A stretch of 64,000 bases of DNA from the NCBI GenBank assembly GCA_001661515.1, contig LUVW01000015.1:962822-1026821 (forward strand), read 5' to 3'. Below are positions 31,586-45,700 of this stretch, piece by piece. The DNA is from Capniomyces stellatus. Lineage: Eukaryota > Kickxellomycota > Harpellomycetes > Harpellales > Legeriomycetaceae. Every line of letters begins with the position of its first letter. Position 1 is the stretch's first letter. The translations under genes were made by a program, and so were the position numbers. The notes under the pieces were generated by a model. It did not search any database. It worked only from the letters and a program-made list of their open reading frames with translations, and was not told the origin of the DNA.

Positions 31586-33217
31586 ATGAAAGACCTACTT
31601 TTGCTTCCATTCGAGGTTGTTGAGCGGATATTGATGGAATCAAGGAATCCGGAATTGACTGTGTTGAACAAGCGGTTTTATTTATACTTTTCAAATTATC
31701 CAAAAAGTATAAAAAAGCGATTTTTGCTGTGCAAAACTAGAAATGATAGAGTGGAGGCATTTAAAAAGTTACTGCTGAGCAAGCATATCGATGTATCGGT
31801 GGTAGAATTGTTTATAAAAGATAATGAAGCAGTCGAGGCTGGACATGTTGATAAATGTGCTGGTGTGGCAGATAGCGGAAACGTTGGAAGACATCGGGGT
31901 GAGCGAGGGGCAGTAGGCGGGATAAATTCAGGTGGGAATACCAATAGCAATTTGGCGATTTCCTCGACGAAAAGCAAGAATAGCAAAGAAAAGGTGAACA
32001 TACTAAAAAGCGTAGGTAAAATGGCGCTGCCAATGTGGATATTCAAACCAATAGACGACAAGTACCTTGCAGAGCAAAGAAAGCTTGCACTGTTGAGGCA
32101 GAGGTGGGTTGATCAGGTGTTGGAGGCAAGCAACAAAGGCAGTTTGATACTGAACACGTTAGAGAGAGAAAGTGCAGATACTATTGAATCAGAAAAAGGT
32201 GTCGGTTTAAGAGGAGGAGGAGAGTTAGGGGGACGGGAAGAATCAAGAAATAAAGAGTCAGAAAATGGGGGAAAGGAATGTACCAGGCAAGCGGAAGAGA
32301 TGTTGATTAGCACGAAAGAGAGTAGGGTCAAGGTGGAGAAAGTCACAAAGCCAAGAAGAGAAAAGAGAGAATTAGCTGGGGGTTTGGTTAACTGCAATGG
32401 GTTCGAGTCGGTTGTTAGGCAGAAAAAGCGCAAGGGGGAAGGTAAAAGCAGAGATAAACACAAGGAAGAAAGAAGAGAGTTGAAAAGAAGGAGAAAGGTG
32501 GCGATAAATTCGGAATCAGAGGGAAATGTGCCAAGCAAAGAGGAAAGCGATGTATTGAACAGAGATAAGACTAGAGAAGAAAAGGAGCCTGAAAGTGGTT
32601 CTGGGCAAGAAACCAGAGGATTAGAGGGCGTACATGAAGATATGAGCTGCAAAGAACCGAGCTATCTTGTATCAGATGACTGTATGATTTTCCATTCACA
32701 AGAAACGGATAATTCGATGGTGGCAAAGATAAAGTTGCAGGAATTGTATCCAGAAACCAAGCAGTACAATTGCAATATCTGTTCAAAGCCAAACAACACA
32801 CACAGCAAAGTCCAGAACGGGAACAAAAGCAATGGTGGATTCGACAGCGAGTTGCTGAGATGTAGGGAGCAGGAGAGAAGGTACCTGATACTGAAAAGAC
32901 TACTGGAGATTGGAGTTCCACCAAACTGCCACAAGGGATTGCCGCTGATAAAGTCGGTTATGAATGGAAATTACGAGATGGTAAATATTCTGCTTCTGTT
33001 TGGTGCCGACCCAGTAGGCAACGACAACATAGCAACGCTGCTGGCGGCTTCAAACGGGAATTACCAGATTGTGGAGACTTTGTTGAAGTTTGGCGGGATT
33101 GCTGATTCTAAAGCGCTGAAACTGGCGGTCCAGAATAAGCATTGGAAGATCGTTAAGTTGTTGATGATGAATAATGCCATGCCCGACACAGACACTCTGC
33201 TAATGATGTCTAAATAA
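31586..33217 (+). CDS. F-box-like protein with C-terminal ankyrin repeats
   Basis: Single-exon 543-residue protein. Residues 1-45 (LLLLPFEVVERILMES, then LTVLNKRFYLYFS) look like an F-box: a short leucine/proline start, a helix, and a conserved late hydrophobic patch. Residues about 95-390 are highly charged Lys/Arg/Glu/Ser-rich and probably disordered. The final 110 residues form about three ankyrin-type repeats: GNYEMVNILLLFGADPVG, GNYQIVETLLKFGGIADS and KHWKIVKLLMMNNAMPD. Known F-box/ankyrin proteins recruit targets to SCF ubiquitin ligases, with the repeats binding substrate. That role is inferred. The F-box call is weaker than the ankyrin call. Confidence 0.7.
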   Translation: MKDLLLLPFEVVERILMESRNPELTVLNKRFYLYFSNYPKSIKKRFLLCKTRNDRVEAFKKLLLSKHIDVSVVELFIKDNEAVEAGHVDKCAGVADSGNVGRHRGERGAVGGINSGGNTNSNLAISSTKSKNSKEKVNILKSVGKMALPMWIFKPIDDKYLAEQRKLALLRQRWVDQVLEASNKGSLILNTLERESADTIESEKGVGLRGGGELGGREESRNKESENGGKECTRQAEEMLISTKESRVKVEKVTKPRREKRELAGGLVNCNGFESVVRQKKRKGEGKSRDKHKEERRELKRRRKVAINSESEGNVPSKEESDVLNRDKTREEKEPESGSGQETRGLEGVHEDMSCKEPSYLVSDDCMIFHSQETDNSMVAKIKLQELYPETKQYNCNICSKPNNTHSKVQNGNKSNGGFDSELLRCREQERRYLILKRLLEIGVPPNCHKGLPLIKSVMNGNYEMVNILLLFGADPVGNDNIATLLAASNGNYQIVETLLKFGGIADSKALKLAVQNKHWKIVKLLMMNNAMPDTDTLLMMSK

Positions 33218-33451
33218 CAGTACAGCCGACAACCTCTGTTTCAGTTTAATTTTAATTTTTTAGTTTGTACCACATCGCTTGTATTTGTGTAAAGCGATAA
33301 AAGTAGAAAACCCCAAAATGTGTAATTAGACTGTTTAAAAAAATAATAAAGCAAAAATGTATTGACTTGTGTATATAAGCCTCATTTACAATAGTAAAAT
33401 GTATAAAGTTGCAAAAAATAAAAATAAAGTGTAGTTTTGTCGACAATGCGG

Positions 33452-35770
33452 CTAGAAATCAGATCTGTATCGACCATTTGAAGTGCTTGGTTGGTTACGC
33501 CCAGAATACTTATGGCTGGATCTGACAGCTCTATCAAAAGATATTTTTGTTTTTGGTGTCTCAAGGCTGTTTCTGGCAAGGTTTGGGGTTAATGAAGACG
33601 AGGTTGAGGTGGATGTAGTTGGTGGATTATGTGACGAACTTTTCAACCTTTGTAGATGCAACATCAAGTCGTCAATTCTAAGGTTAACAGACTCCACTAT
33701 TAATAGAAAAAAGTACAATACGGCATTAATTTCAAATTTGATCTCGGTTGTAGTTGATGTTGAAAGCGTTGGTGAAAAATAAACAAATATGGAATTGATA
33801 ATGTTTGTTAAATGAGTTGATTCTGTTAGTATTGGTGCGATTGTTTACATAGTTCCAGGCTGTCGTTGATGATTTCTGCAGACGAGTTTGACTCGTTTCG
33901 GCCAGCTTGTAAATTACGTCCTCTGAGTAAAGAAATAACATGCGGAACTGAAGACACCAGCTTCTTGACCTCAACAAGCTCAGCAAAGATGGAATTCAGA
34001 TCAAACACATACTTTTTTCTCAGCATCGTAACACTAAATTTGTAATTTTTTTTCCAAGCACAAATCATTCAATACCAATCTAAAGACAACTTTAATCCTC
34101 AAACACCATCCTTAATAAAATAAACTACATTAATTTGCTTTAATAATGTATAATGACAGCTAATTTACTCTTTCTGCAGCTTTTCGTTGGTAACTTCAGC
34201 CCGCGAAATCATCTGTTTATGTTTGGTTTCGCTCATCATCGTCTCATTCTAAATATATATAGACATTTAATGTTGTTTGAAGGAGTTGAGCGTATATATT
34301 GTTGAAATAGACTACTGCTGTGTGTGTTTTTATTTCCTTTTTCTACAGATATCAATGGCAATGCCGTGCAAACAACATGATTATTACCTGAAGTGTTGCC
34401 AGCTCATCCCGGGCATATTGCAAGCGGGATTCGAGTTCATTGACTACCGATGACTCTCTGTTGCCAAACAACATTGATTTTTCCTAATATAACCAGCATA
34501 TTGCAATCAATTTTATTCCTCCATACTTTTTTGCTCTCATTGTTATTATTATGGCTGCATTGAACAAACAAACACAACTTACGTTTTCGAGTGTGTTTAT
34601 AATCTCGTCTTTTTGGTCCAGTTGGTTCCTCAAGTCAAGCAATTTCGATCTCATAATGGTATGGTTTTGGTCCATTGAAACCTGGCTTTGTGAGCTGCCC
34701 TTTCTTAGCACCAGCATTTCACGAATATTTTCTCGATACAATGCCTGGATATTGTAGCATTTTAGGGTGCTTTCTTCAACTTTTTTACGCAACTCGATGT
34801 TTTTTTGCCGCTCCTGAGTTTTTATTTCTTCAAGGTCGTTTTTCAGCGAACTTATCATATCCTCAAAATTTGTTCTCTATTGTTTTTTTTATTGTTTTTT
34901 TTTGTTATTTAAAAAAAAGACCAGTTCCATGATTAACTACTTTCTCTTGCAAATATACAGCCCAAAAGTACAACAAAAAAACAGCCAAATGCATTTATAT
35001 GTTTGCTTACCTGCTCCTCTAGCTGAATCCTCATAGTTTCTACTGATAAACCAAGCGTTTCATTTTCAATTATTATATCTTGGGTATGGGGGTCAAACGT
35101 CACATTGTCTATAGACTCTCCAGAATCGCCAGTATCCATTCTCTAAATCACACAGAAGACGTATATCATAAAGTTACAAACAAAGCACCAAACCAAACCA
35201 ATATTGCACACACCCATGCATTTATACTCTCGTTTAGGCTACTTACGTTGTCATAATCGTTTACTCTGGCTCTTTTTCGGTATGCGCTCGAGTTTCTCTG
35301 TAGGGTTTCAAGCTCCTTGTTCTGCGATACCAAGTACTCTATCTGCCTATTCTTTTTCTGCAGCTTAACTAGGCAGTTCATGTACCATTTAGCCAGCAAT
35401 TCACTTTGTTAATATATCAACATTTGGTTGCTTTAGGGACAAACCCACTTGAACTTTGATTATTGAATTGTGAATTTAATTGATTCCACTTACTTTTTAG
35501 CTTATCGTTTAAAGCAACAACCTGCAAATGGTTCTGTCGCTCTTCTAGAAGCGATTGCTGTGAAGTTTCATATTTTTCACAAACCAAATCAAGCTCGTCG
35601 TCTTTTTCCTTAAGCAACCAGTACAGCTGCTTAACCTCACTTTGAGAAACCTTGATGTTCTTTAATTGCTCTTTTAGCCTTTCGAATTCCAGCTCGCTTT
35701 TTTCCTGCTGTTTCTTGTAGAAAACTAGTAAATCGTTGGGCTCCAAATAGTCTGACACATCGGTATCCAT
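33452..35770 (-). CDS. Coiled-coil protein of unknown function
   Basis: Eight exons, 35770-35445, 35403-35247, 35142-35011, 34876-34583, 34483-34388, 34248-34169, 34033-33849 and 33696-33452, join in consistent phase to about 504 residues. Long heptad-rich helices dominate (for example ELEFERLKEQLKNIKVSQ, EVKQLYWLLKEKDDEL, KLLDLRNQLDQKDEIINTL, VNELESRLQYARDELATL). The C-terminal 60 residues are Ser/Thr/Pro/Arg-rich. A basic patch (YRKRARVNDYDN) in exon 2 could be a nuclear signal. I do not recognise the family; spindle, septum or tethering roles are typical of such proteins but unsupported. The first intron as drawn is only 41 nt (donor GTTTGT), because the obvious GTAAGT donor upstream would break the phase; that junction is the weakest. 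Confidence 0.6.
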
Positions 35771-36570
35771 TATTTCTGCACCACTCTTTCTCGCTCAATA
35801 TTTAAATTATTCAAGTGAAACACCAAGTAGGTTTTGCAAGTTCAGAGCAAGTACTTGGATTTACTTTGATTGCTTGAATTAGTAAGGGAATCCTTTGCTT
35901 GTTTGTCTGCTTCTTTAGACTTTGATTTAAGTTTCAATTTCGATTTGGGATTCAATTTCAACTTGAGTTCTGAAATATTGTAAACTCTAGCAAAATATAT
36001 TTAAATAAATGTTAAGAAAGTTTTTTTGGAGTTGCTGAAAGAACTCGCGATTTATTTAATCTCTCGACCACTGATAACCGTATAAATTGTACTTTGAAGC
36101 GTTTGACATGGTGATTTTTATATATTTTTTATTTTTTTATATATTTGTTTTTTTTTTGGATTTTTTTTACTTGATTTTGGCGATAGACCCAAATTATAAC
36201 AGGTCCTAGTTTAGAGTTCAAAAAAGTGTTAGTAAATAATTTGAATTGATATTTTATTTATATTTTTTATTTAAAAAATATAGTTAAAATAGCTTGTTAT
36301 TGGCCAGTTACGCGCGTTTAGATAAATCCCATCAATAATCGATAATAGTTAATTTGAATCAAATTCAGATATTCTAGCCTGAATATTACAGACTTCTTGC
36401 ACAAGAACCTTAGAAAATCTTTATAAATAAAATTTGTAAAAAAAAGAATAAAAAAAGAATAGCAAAGTGGCAATAGCAAACAAAAAGTGTCAACAAGAAT
36501 GTTTTTTTTGTGGCTTAGTTGGTGGTTGGAGGGCCCGAGCAGAGCAAAAAGAGAAAAAGAGAGAGATTAG
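35771..36570. other. Intergenic, 0.8 kb
   Basis: Promoter side of the coiled-coil gene and 3' flank of PRMT3. It contains long T/A runs (36120-36170) and no visible gene. Confidence 0.5.
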
Positions 36571-39449
<2,879 letters not shown>

Positions 39450-40167
39450 TACTTATCGTTTCTCGTTTATAGCTAGCTATATTTACTCTTAATATTGGAA
39501 TATCTATAAAACTTTTGGTTTTTAAAGTCACTGTCTTGCTGTTGTGGAATTTTAGCTTTACTGGAGTTTATCCTAGAGCAACAGTTTCAGTAATAGTATT
39601 TGAAAAGGATTTCGATGTTCCAACATGAATTCAATAAATTTTTTATTTACGAATTTAACGATTTTTTAATAAAAAAATTTTTTTATTTGTTTTTTTGATC
39701 CAAAGAAATGGCAATTAATTAGTAAAAAAAAATAACAAATTACTCTTGATCTCAATTGCCTTCAATTAATACTAAATACTTTGCTAATAAATGTAAATAC
39801 AAAAGTACAAAGAAAGTATATTTTTTAAAAAGTGCTATTGACGGGTTTAAAGCTCACCCAAGTCCTTACTACTCAATATAACCACGCTAGTAAGTCTGGT
39901 TAATTATCTGACACCTGTCAATATTATTTGTAACGCCGTATCCTCAGCTTGGTCTATGGACATCTAAAGCCTCAATACTATTTCTAATTCTTTATTATGT
40001 TGCTTAGTTTTCTAGCTCGGTTTAGTTTTTTTTTTAACATCCCTATATCCCCGATAACATAACCGCTTAGTTAACACCATAGGGAGCTAGCCATTTCTGA
40101 GTATCACTGGCCATGGACTTGTCTCAAAACAGCAGTTTATAGATTTTATGGTTTAGGCTATTTATGG
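39450..40167. other. Intergenic, 0.7 kb
   Basis: PRMT3 promoter and 3' flank of the secreted repeat protein. Very AT-rich around 39640-39800. No gene seen. Confidence 0.5.
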
Positions 40168-41262
40168 CTACTCGCGATTAAGAAGCCTATTGACTAGGCT
40201 ACTAAGAACCATATCTCTGAACGATTCTGATGACGTAAAAGCATTGGCACTAACGCTTGATTCGGCTTCAGGCTCTGTTGGAGAATCGGCTTCGGGTTCA
40301 CTCAATGTATCAGGACTCTGAGGTACAGTATCAGTTGGGATTGGCTCTGATTCTGAAGATGGTGCTCCTTCGATAGCGGACTCGACTTCATTGGTTGTAA
40401 CGCTTTCTAGAATTCCCTCTGAAGATTCAATGCTTGTCACCTGTTCGACCAATGGTTCTGTTGCCAACCCATTGTCTTGAATGCCTTCACCACTCACTTC
40501 TGTGTTTTCGCCGCCAACGCTTTCAGTTGTTGTTATATCCACTGTTACTAGTTCTGTTATCGTTCTCGTAACGCTCTGTGAAAGTGTTACAATATTTTGT
40601 GTATCGGCAACTATAGAATGATGCGGTGACAACAATGGTCTAGCTGCTCGGCAGTAAACCGGAGTTTGAACAGCTTTATAATATGGTGTTTTGGTACTGG
40701 TTTGTGGTTCTGGAGTTGACTCTGGAATTGATTCTGGTACTGATTCTGACATTGATTCTAGACTTGGTTCTGGAGTTAGTTCTGTTGTTAGCGCTGAAGT
40801 TGGTTCTGGAGTTGATTCAGGTTCTGGTGTTGTCTCAGGTTCTGGTGTTGGTTCAGGTTCTGGAGTTGGCTCTGATTCAAACACTGAGTCTAATTCTGGA
40901 ATTGGTGATAGATCGGGAATTGGGGCAAGTTCAGGAATTGTAGTATCCTCCTCTACCTCGTCACCACTTATTAAAGCGTCTTCCTCTACCCCATTACCAC
41001 TCATTGTAGCGTCCTCCTCTATTTCATCGCCACTTATTAAAGTGTCTTCCTCTATCTCATTTCCACTTATTAAAGTATCCTCAAGGGTGCTACTAGGATT
41101 TATATTTGATGTTTTAGTAATAGTATTGTTTATGCTTCCAGGAACACTTATTGTAGAATTATCGACAGATTGTGTTGTGTTTGCCGCTTTTGCTGTTACA
41201 GCCATTAGACTGACAAGACATGCAATGTTAATTAGCGATGCTGCTGTATTTAAACCTCTCAT
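40168..41262 (-). CDS. Secreted Pro/Glu/Ser/Thr-rich repeat protein
   Basis: Single-exon 364-residue protein with a good signal peptide (hydrophobic core around residues 9-25 ending in VTAKAA). Residues about 60-100 hold four degenerate 11-residue repeats of the type LISGDEIEEDT. Residues about 105-190 are Pro-Glu-Thr-rich (EPEPTPEPETTPEP). The remainder is rich in Ser, Thr, Glu and Val, with several NxS/T sites near the N-terminus. No GPI-type hydrophobic tail is present: it ends in a polar LLNRE, so a soluble or wall-bound product is more likely. The layout suggests an O-glycosylated cell-surface or extracellular stalk-like protein. It matches no family I know, and only the repeats and signal peptide are certain. 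Confidence 0.65.
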   Translation of the reverse strand: MRGLNTAASLINIACLVSLMAVTAKAANTTQSVDNSTISVPGSINNTITKTSNINPSSTLEDTLISGNEIEEDTLISGDEIEEDATMSGNGVEEDALISGDEVEEDTTIPELAPIPDLSPIPELDSVFESEPTPEPEPTPEPETTPEPESTPEPTSALTTELTPEPSLESMSESVPESIPESTPEPQTSTKTPYYKAVQTPVYCRAARPLLSPHHSIVADTQNIVTLSQSVTRTITELVTVDITTTESVGGENTEVSGEGIQDNGLATEPLVEQVTSIESSEGILESVTTNEVESAIEGAPSSESEPIPTDTVPQSPDTLSEPEADSPTEPEAESSVSANAFTSSESFRDMVLSSLVNRLLNRE

Positions 41263-42796
41263 TTTACCGAAATGTAATTGTTTGTATCAAGTTTTTATGT
41301 TGATTAGATTGCAGCCAATGCTGTTATTAGCCCTGATACTGGTTTTTGGTTTATACGTCTATGCGTTTTAATTGTTTAAAGCTTCGGGTTATTGATATTA
41401 TATTCAAAGGCCTTTCCCTTCGATTTGAATTTTATTGATGTTAGCAGTTTGAATGTAATGCTGGTTTCTACCAAGACTGGAAATTGTATTATCTAGTGAT
41501 TATTAAGGGTATATACCAAAGAGGATTATGACAAAATTTCAGTAAAAGTTGTTCAGGCGAGGCCAAGAGCTCGGATACTGTTTATATACTGTCACTTTTT
41601 TAAATAACTAAACTTAAAACCAAAAGGTGTAAACAGAGTATAAACTTGTGGCTTTGGCTGCTAGCCAGTTGCAATAACAATTGCAAATAAAGATATTTGC
41701 TTTCAAAACGGGTATTCATTGACTGGCTTAAAGAGGCCGTGTTCTACAATGTCTGAGTTATAAAACCTAGCAATATAAGTTTTAAAGCTGTAATTTGCAA
41801 ATATGAAATCAAGACTTTTTCTTTCTTTTTTTTTTAAAAAAAAGCTTGGAAATAAGTATGGGGTAATATTAAATTGATGAGACAAGTTGTGCCTCTGAGT
41901 GAGAAGATAGGCTGTGGATTTAAAGAATGTGATTAACTTGTGGACTTCTACTCTATGGCTCAATTGTGTATGTAAAAAGATGGGGTTGTCTGGCTGGTAT
42001 ATTTTGAAATGTGTACTAAACTAGAATTTCAAGAAATTTAAAAGTTTGGTTTTGTCAGCTTTAAACAAAACGAAATAGATAAATAGACTTTAGCCATTAA
42101 AATTCAAAACAGTAAGGTTTAGAAAAGTAGGGCTTTGAATAGTGAATGGAGATAACATGTGGCGTGAGTAAACTTTGAGCTACATAAACCAAGGAATGCA
42201 CATAAATAAGGCCGTTTAAATAACAAGTGGTGTTTATTATGATTTTTTACTTTATACTCAACCATCCAGAGTTGACTGAGGTAGCAAGCTTGGATGTGTA
42301 TTTGGATGTGTATTTGGATTGGAGATTGAAGATTGGGCAAGATTAAGAAAGTCTAAAATCCAGTATCAGAGTCTTGAATGTTAGGTTTATATATCAACAA
42401 AACTCAGTTAAACATAATATCTATTGTGGTGTTTGATTTCCAGCTTTAAAAATACACGAGTTTAATATCAAAAAAAAGAAAAAAAATTTACATTTTTCAT
42501 TTTAAAAAAAAACTTGGCTACACCAATGAAACTTGATGAAGTTAAAAAATTTCATGGTAACTGTCTTTAACTAGTTGCATTCAGAATCCATTAAGCAATA
42601 AGATTGAATCGAAAAAAAGTGGTATAAAGTCAAATGTAGACAGATAAAAAAGGCAGAGTTAAAAGAACCGTTGCCGTGTTGATTTTTTTGGAGATATATA
42701 ATTTTTGGATTCGGCAGCTTAAATGAGTTGGAAAAGCAAATGAATTAGGATAGATATAGAAGAAAGCCGACGTTTTGTTATCGGAGTAATAGAAAG
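41263..42796. other. Divergent intergenic region, 1.5 kb
   Basis: Lies between the secreted repeat protein (minus) and the PPR-like gene (plus). AT-rich with A-runs at 42465-42510. No gene was recognised; the short open frames inside are low-complexity. Confidence 0.45.
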
Positions 42797-45700
42797 GTGG
42801 ACAAAATGAGACAATTGATATTGAAAAGTGTCAGAATCAAGAGTGGATCAAGCGTGTTGTTCAAGTTGGGAGCAAGAAATGGAGTGGGAATTGGAGTAGA
42901 TAAATTTGTGCCGAGTTTAAGACAGAAAAACGAGAGCACCAAGCATAGCTTTAGAGCAGGAAGCGAGGAAAGCATGCTGGCGGTAAGCGCGAGCAGCAGA
43001 GTCGAGAGATATAGATGGAATATTGGACAAATAAATAGTGGAGTAGGAGATCAAATGAGAGTAGGGCGGGTGAAAAGCACAATTTTTGAAAAGGTGTATA
43101 TAAGATCTGTGCACGGATCGGCTGCGGCAAAGGAGAATGCACCTTTGGATAATGACTTTGAAGAGGATATTGTAGAGAATGAAAAAAGCGAAGGATGGAT
43201 GAAAAAGAATCAAGGTTTAAGGAGTAGAGAGGCAACAATGGAGGATATAAATGAGATTTTTTCACTAGAGATTGAAGAAAGAAACATTGTTATCAAACGT
43301 ATGATTGAACAGGAGTTGCTGCACTTGATTGAAATGCGCCGATTTACACGAGGCAGAATCGTAAATGCAAAACCTTTTGCGTTGCTTATGAACAAGTTGG
43401 TCGAAGAAAGGTACATTTATTTGGAAAGTGAAGCTGAAGATGCCAAGAGGTACGATAAAGACTATGAATCAAAGATAGCAGCCTTTGATTCAGGTACTTT
43501 GGAAAACCTGTTGAAACTAAGCGTGTGGGTAGACGACGTTGAGATAGCAGTGGGTAGCGTGTACATTTTGGTGAGATACGCAGAGTATCGGCAGTTTACA
43601 CTAAAAAGCGGTGATCTTTTAAAAGTGGTTAAGCTTTTTTTGAGTAGGGATATCAAGCAGATACGTAAAGAGAATGGGAAGGAGGAAGGAGATGGTTCAA
43701 ACCACGCTACTGAGGGAGAGAACATCAAAGACATGACGGAAAAAAAAAACGGGGGATACAGTCTAGATTATTATAGGGCCAAGCAGAGGTACAACAGAGA
43801 GATAGAGTCCATATTGGATGATAGCCCAGAATCGGTTGTTGGTGGCGATAAACACAAAGGGGAGGATGTAGATATGGGTTTGGGCTTAGAACTGACTAAA
43901 GGGAGCAAGTTGATGATGGAATATACATTCAAACTGATGAAGATACTCATTGAACGGAAAGTGAAGATAGGCTCAGATCAATTGGTGACTGCTATGAAAG
44001 TTTTGAGCCACTTGAAAATGAGGCATGAGATGTATGAATTGAGAAAATTGGCGCTTAGACTGAATACTGGGAGGATGAAAAGAAAGTACAGGTTCAAGTA
44101 TATAGGGTTAATGGAGCTTTACAGGAATTCCAGGGACTGGGTAAACATGTCAAGACTACAGGAAGAGTTTACGTCAGAATATAAAGATGAGCTGAGAACG
44201 AGGATAAATAATATATCTGACTATTACGTTACGCTGAAAGAGCTGCAGAGTGCTGGCAAGGAATCTAGGAGTACAAAAAAGCTGGAATATAATATTAAAA
44301 ATTGTTTGGTGGAGCTGGATGGTTTGAGGTCTGATGGAGGGGAGGTTTTGTGTGAAAGAATTAAAGCAAAGCTGCAAACTAGCGGGTACGAATCAGGGCT
44401 GAATGAGCTGGATAGAGTGGTGAGGCTAGATAAAGTGCTTTTGAATAAAAGTGTGTATATGATGGTGATTGGAAAGATGATGGAGGAAGGGAAGGTTGAG
44501 GAGGCGATAAAAGTGATGAATAAGCTCTGTATAGTACCAGAACACTATCGGGGATCACAACTATTAAACAAGGAACACGTTGCTATTGACGAACAAGAAG
44601 CATGGTATTGCAACAATAAAAAGATCTATGGCACTAAAGGGAACGGCGTGCTGGACACGGACGTGACAATGGGAGATTATGAGTTGCAGGACACATCAGC
44701 GGCAGACAACGGAAGTTTTGATATGGAACTATGGGAAGTTGTGCCAAAAATGGATGCTAAAGCCATTGAAAAGTTCAACAAGGAGCTAGTTATTTATATG
44801 ATGGCCAACAGAGACAAACTAGACACAGAGAGCCAAAAAGACTTTATAGGCTTACTCAAATCGACATTCAGGCTGCAGGTAGCGTACCATAAAAGCGTAA
44901 ACAACGACACCAACACCGTAAATGAGGCCTACGCTGACCCCCGAGTAGATGGGCTGTGTACGATATCGAATTTAAAGTTGATGGACACGTTTGTTGAGCT
45001 TTCAGACCACAAATCTGCGGTGTATGTGCTGATGGGTATAGTAGGCTCAAATATACCGATAAACCAGGCGATCAAAGCCAAAAAGATCAAAGCCGAGTGG
45101 ATGACCAGCACCATTATAGATTTGATGCGGCTTACGCTTGATAAACATATACCGGTAAATCTGGGCAAGGAAACAGAAACTAAGGATGGCTGCTTGGACT
45201 GCTCGGCAGAATGGGCCAGCATTTTGAGAAACTTGGTGGTTGAGACTCGGACCTATTCGGCAAATGAAAATAGCGTGAGGTGGAACGAGTGGGTGCTAAA
45301 GACACTGATAGAAGTTGTTCCTCATAGATGCGATTTGTTGTCGCAGGCAGTAGAAGGAGTGATGGAAAAAAAGGCATTTGTTTCAGAAAACATGAGAGAG
45401 ACCATTATCAATAACCATTTACAGCTAATAGACGCACACTCGAGTAGCGGTGATGGGGAATGCACATTGCCAACTGACGGTCATCCTTTTGAGGCATTAA
45501 CAATGGGGTACTGGAAGTTCTTGTATAAATGCGCAAGTTTGGAAGAGTATTCAAATAGATTGGAGGTATCAAGAATATTCATTGAAAGCAAAGAACTAAT
45601 TGAAAAGATGGCTGATGAAAAGAAAGGAGTGTTTCCAAATACCGGCGACGACTATGGGTGTGCTGAATGGTTTGAAGAGATTAGAAATTTCATTTATGAC

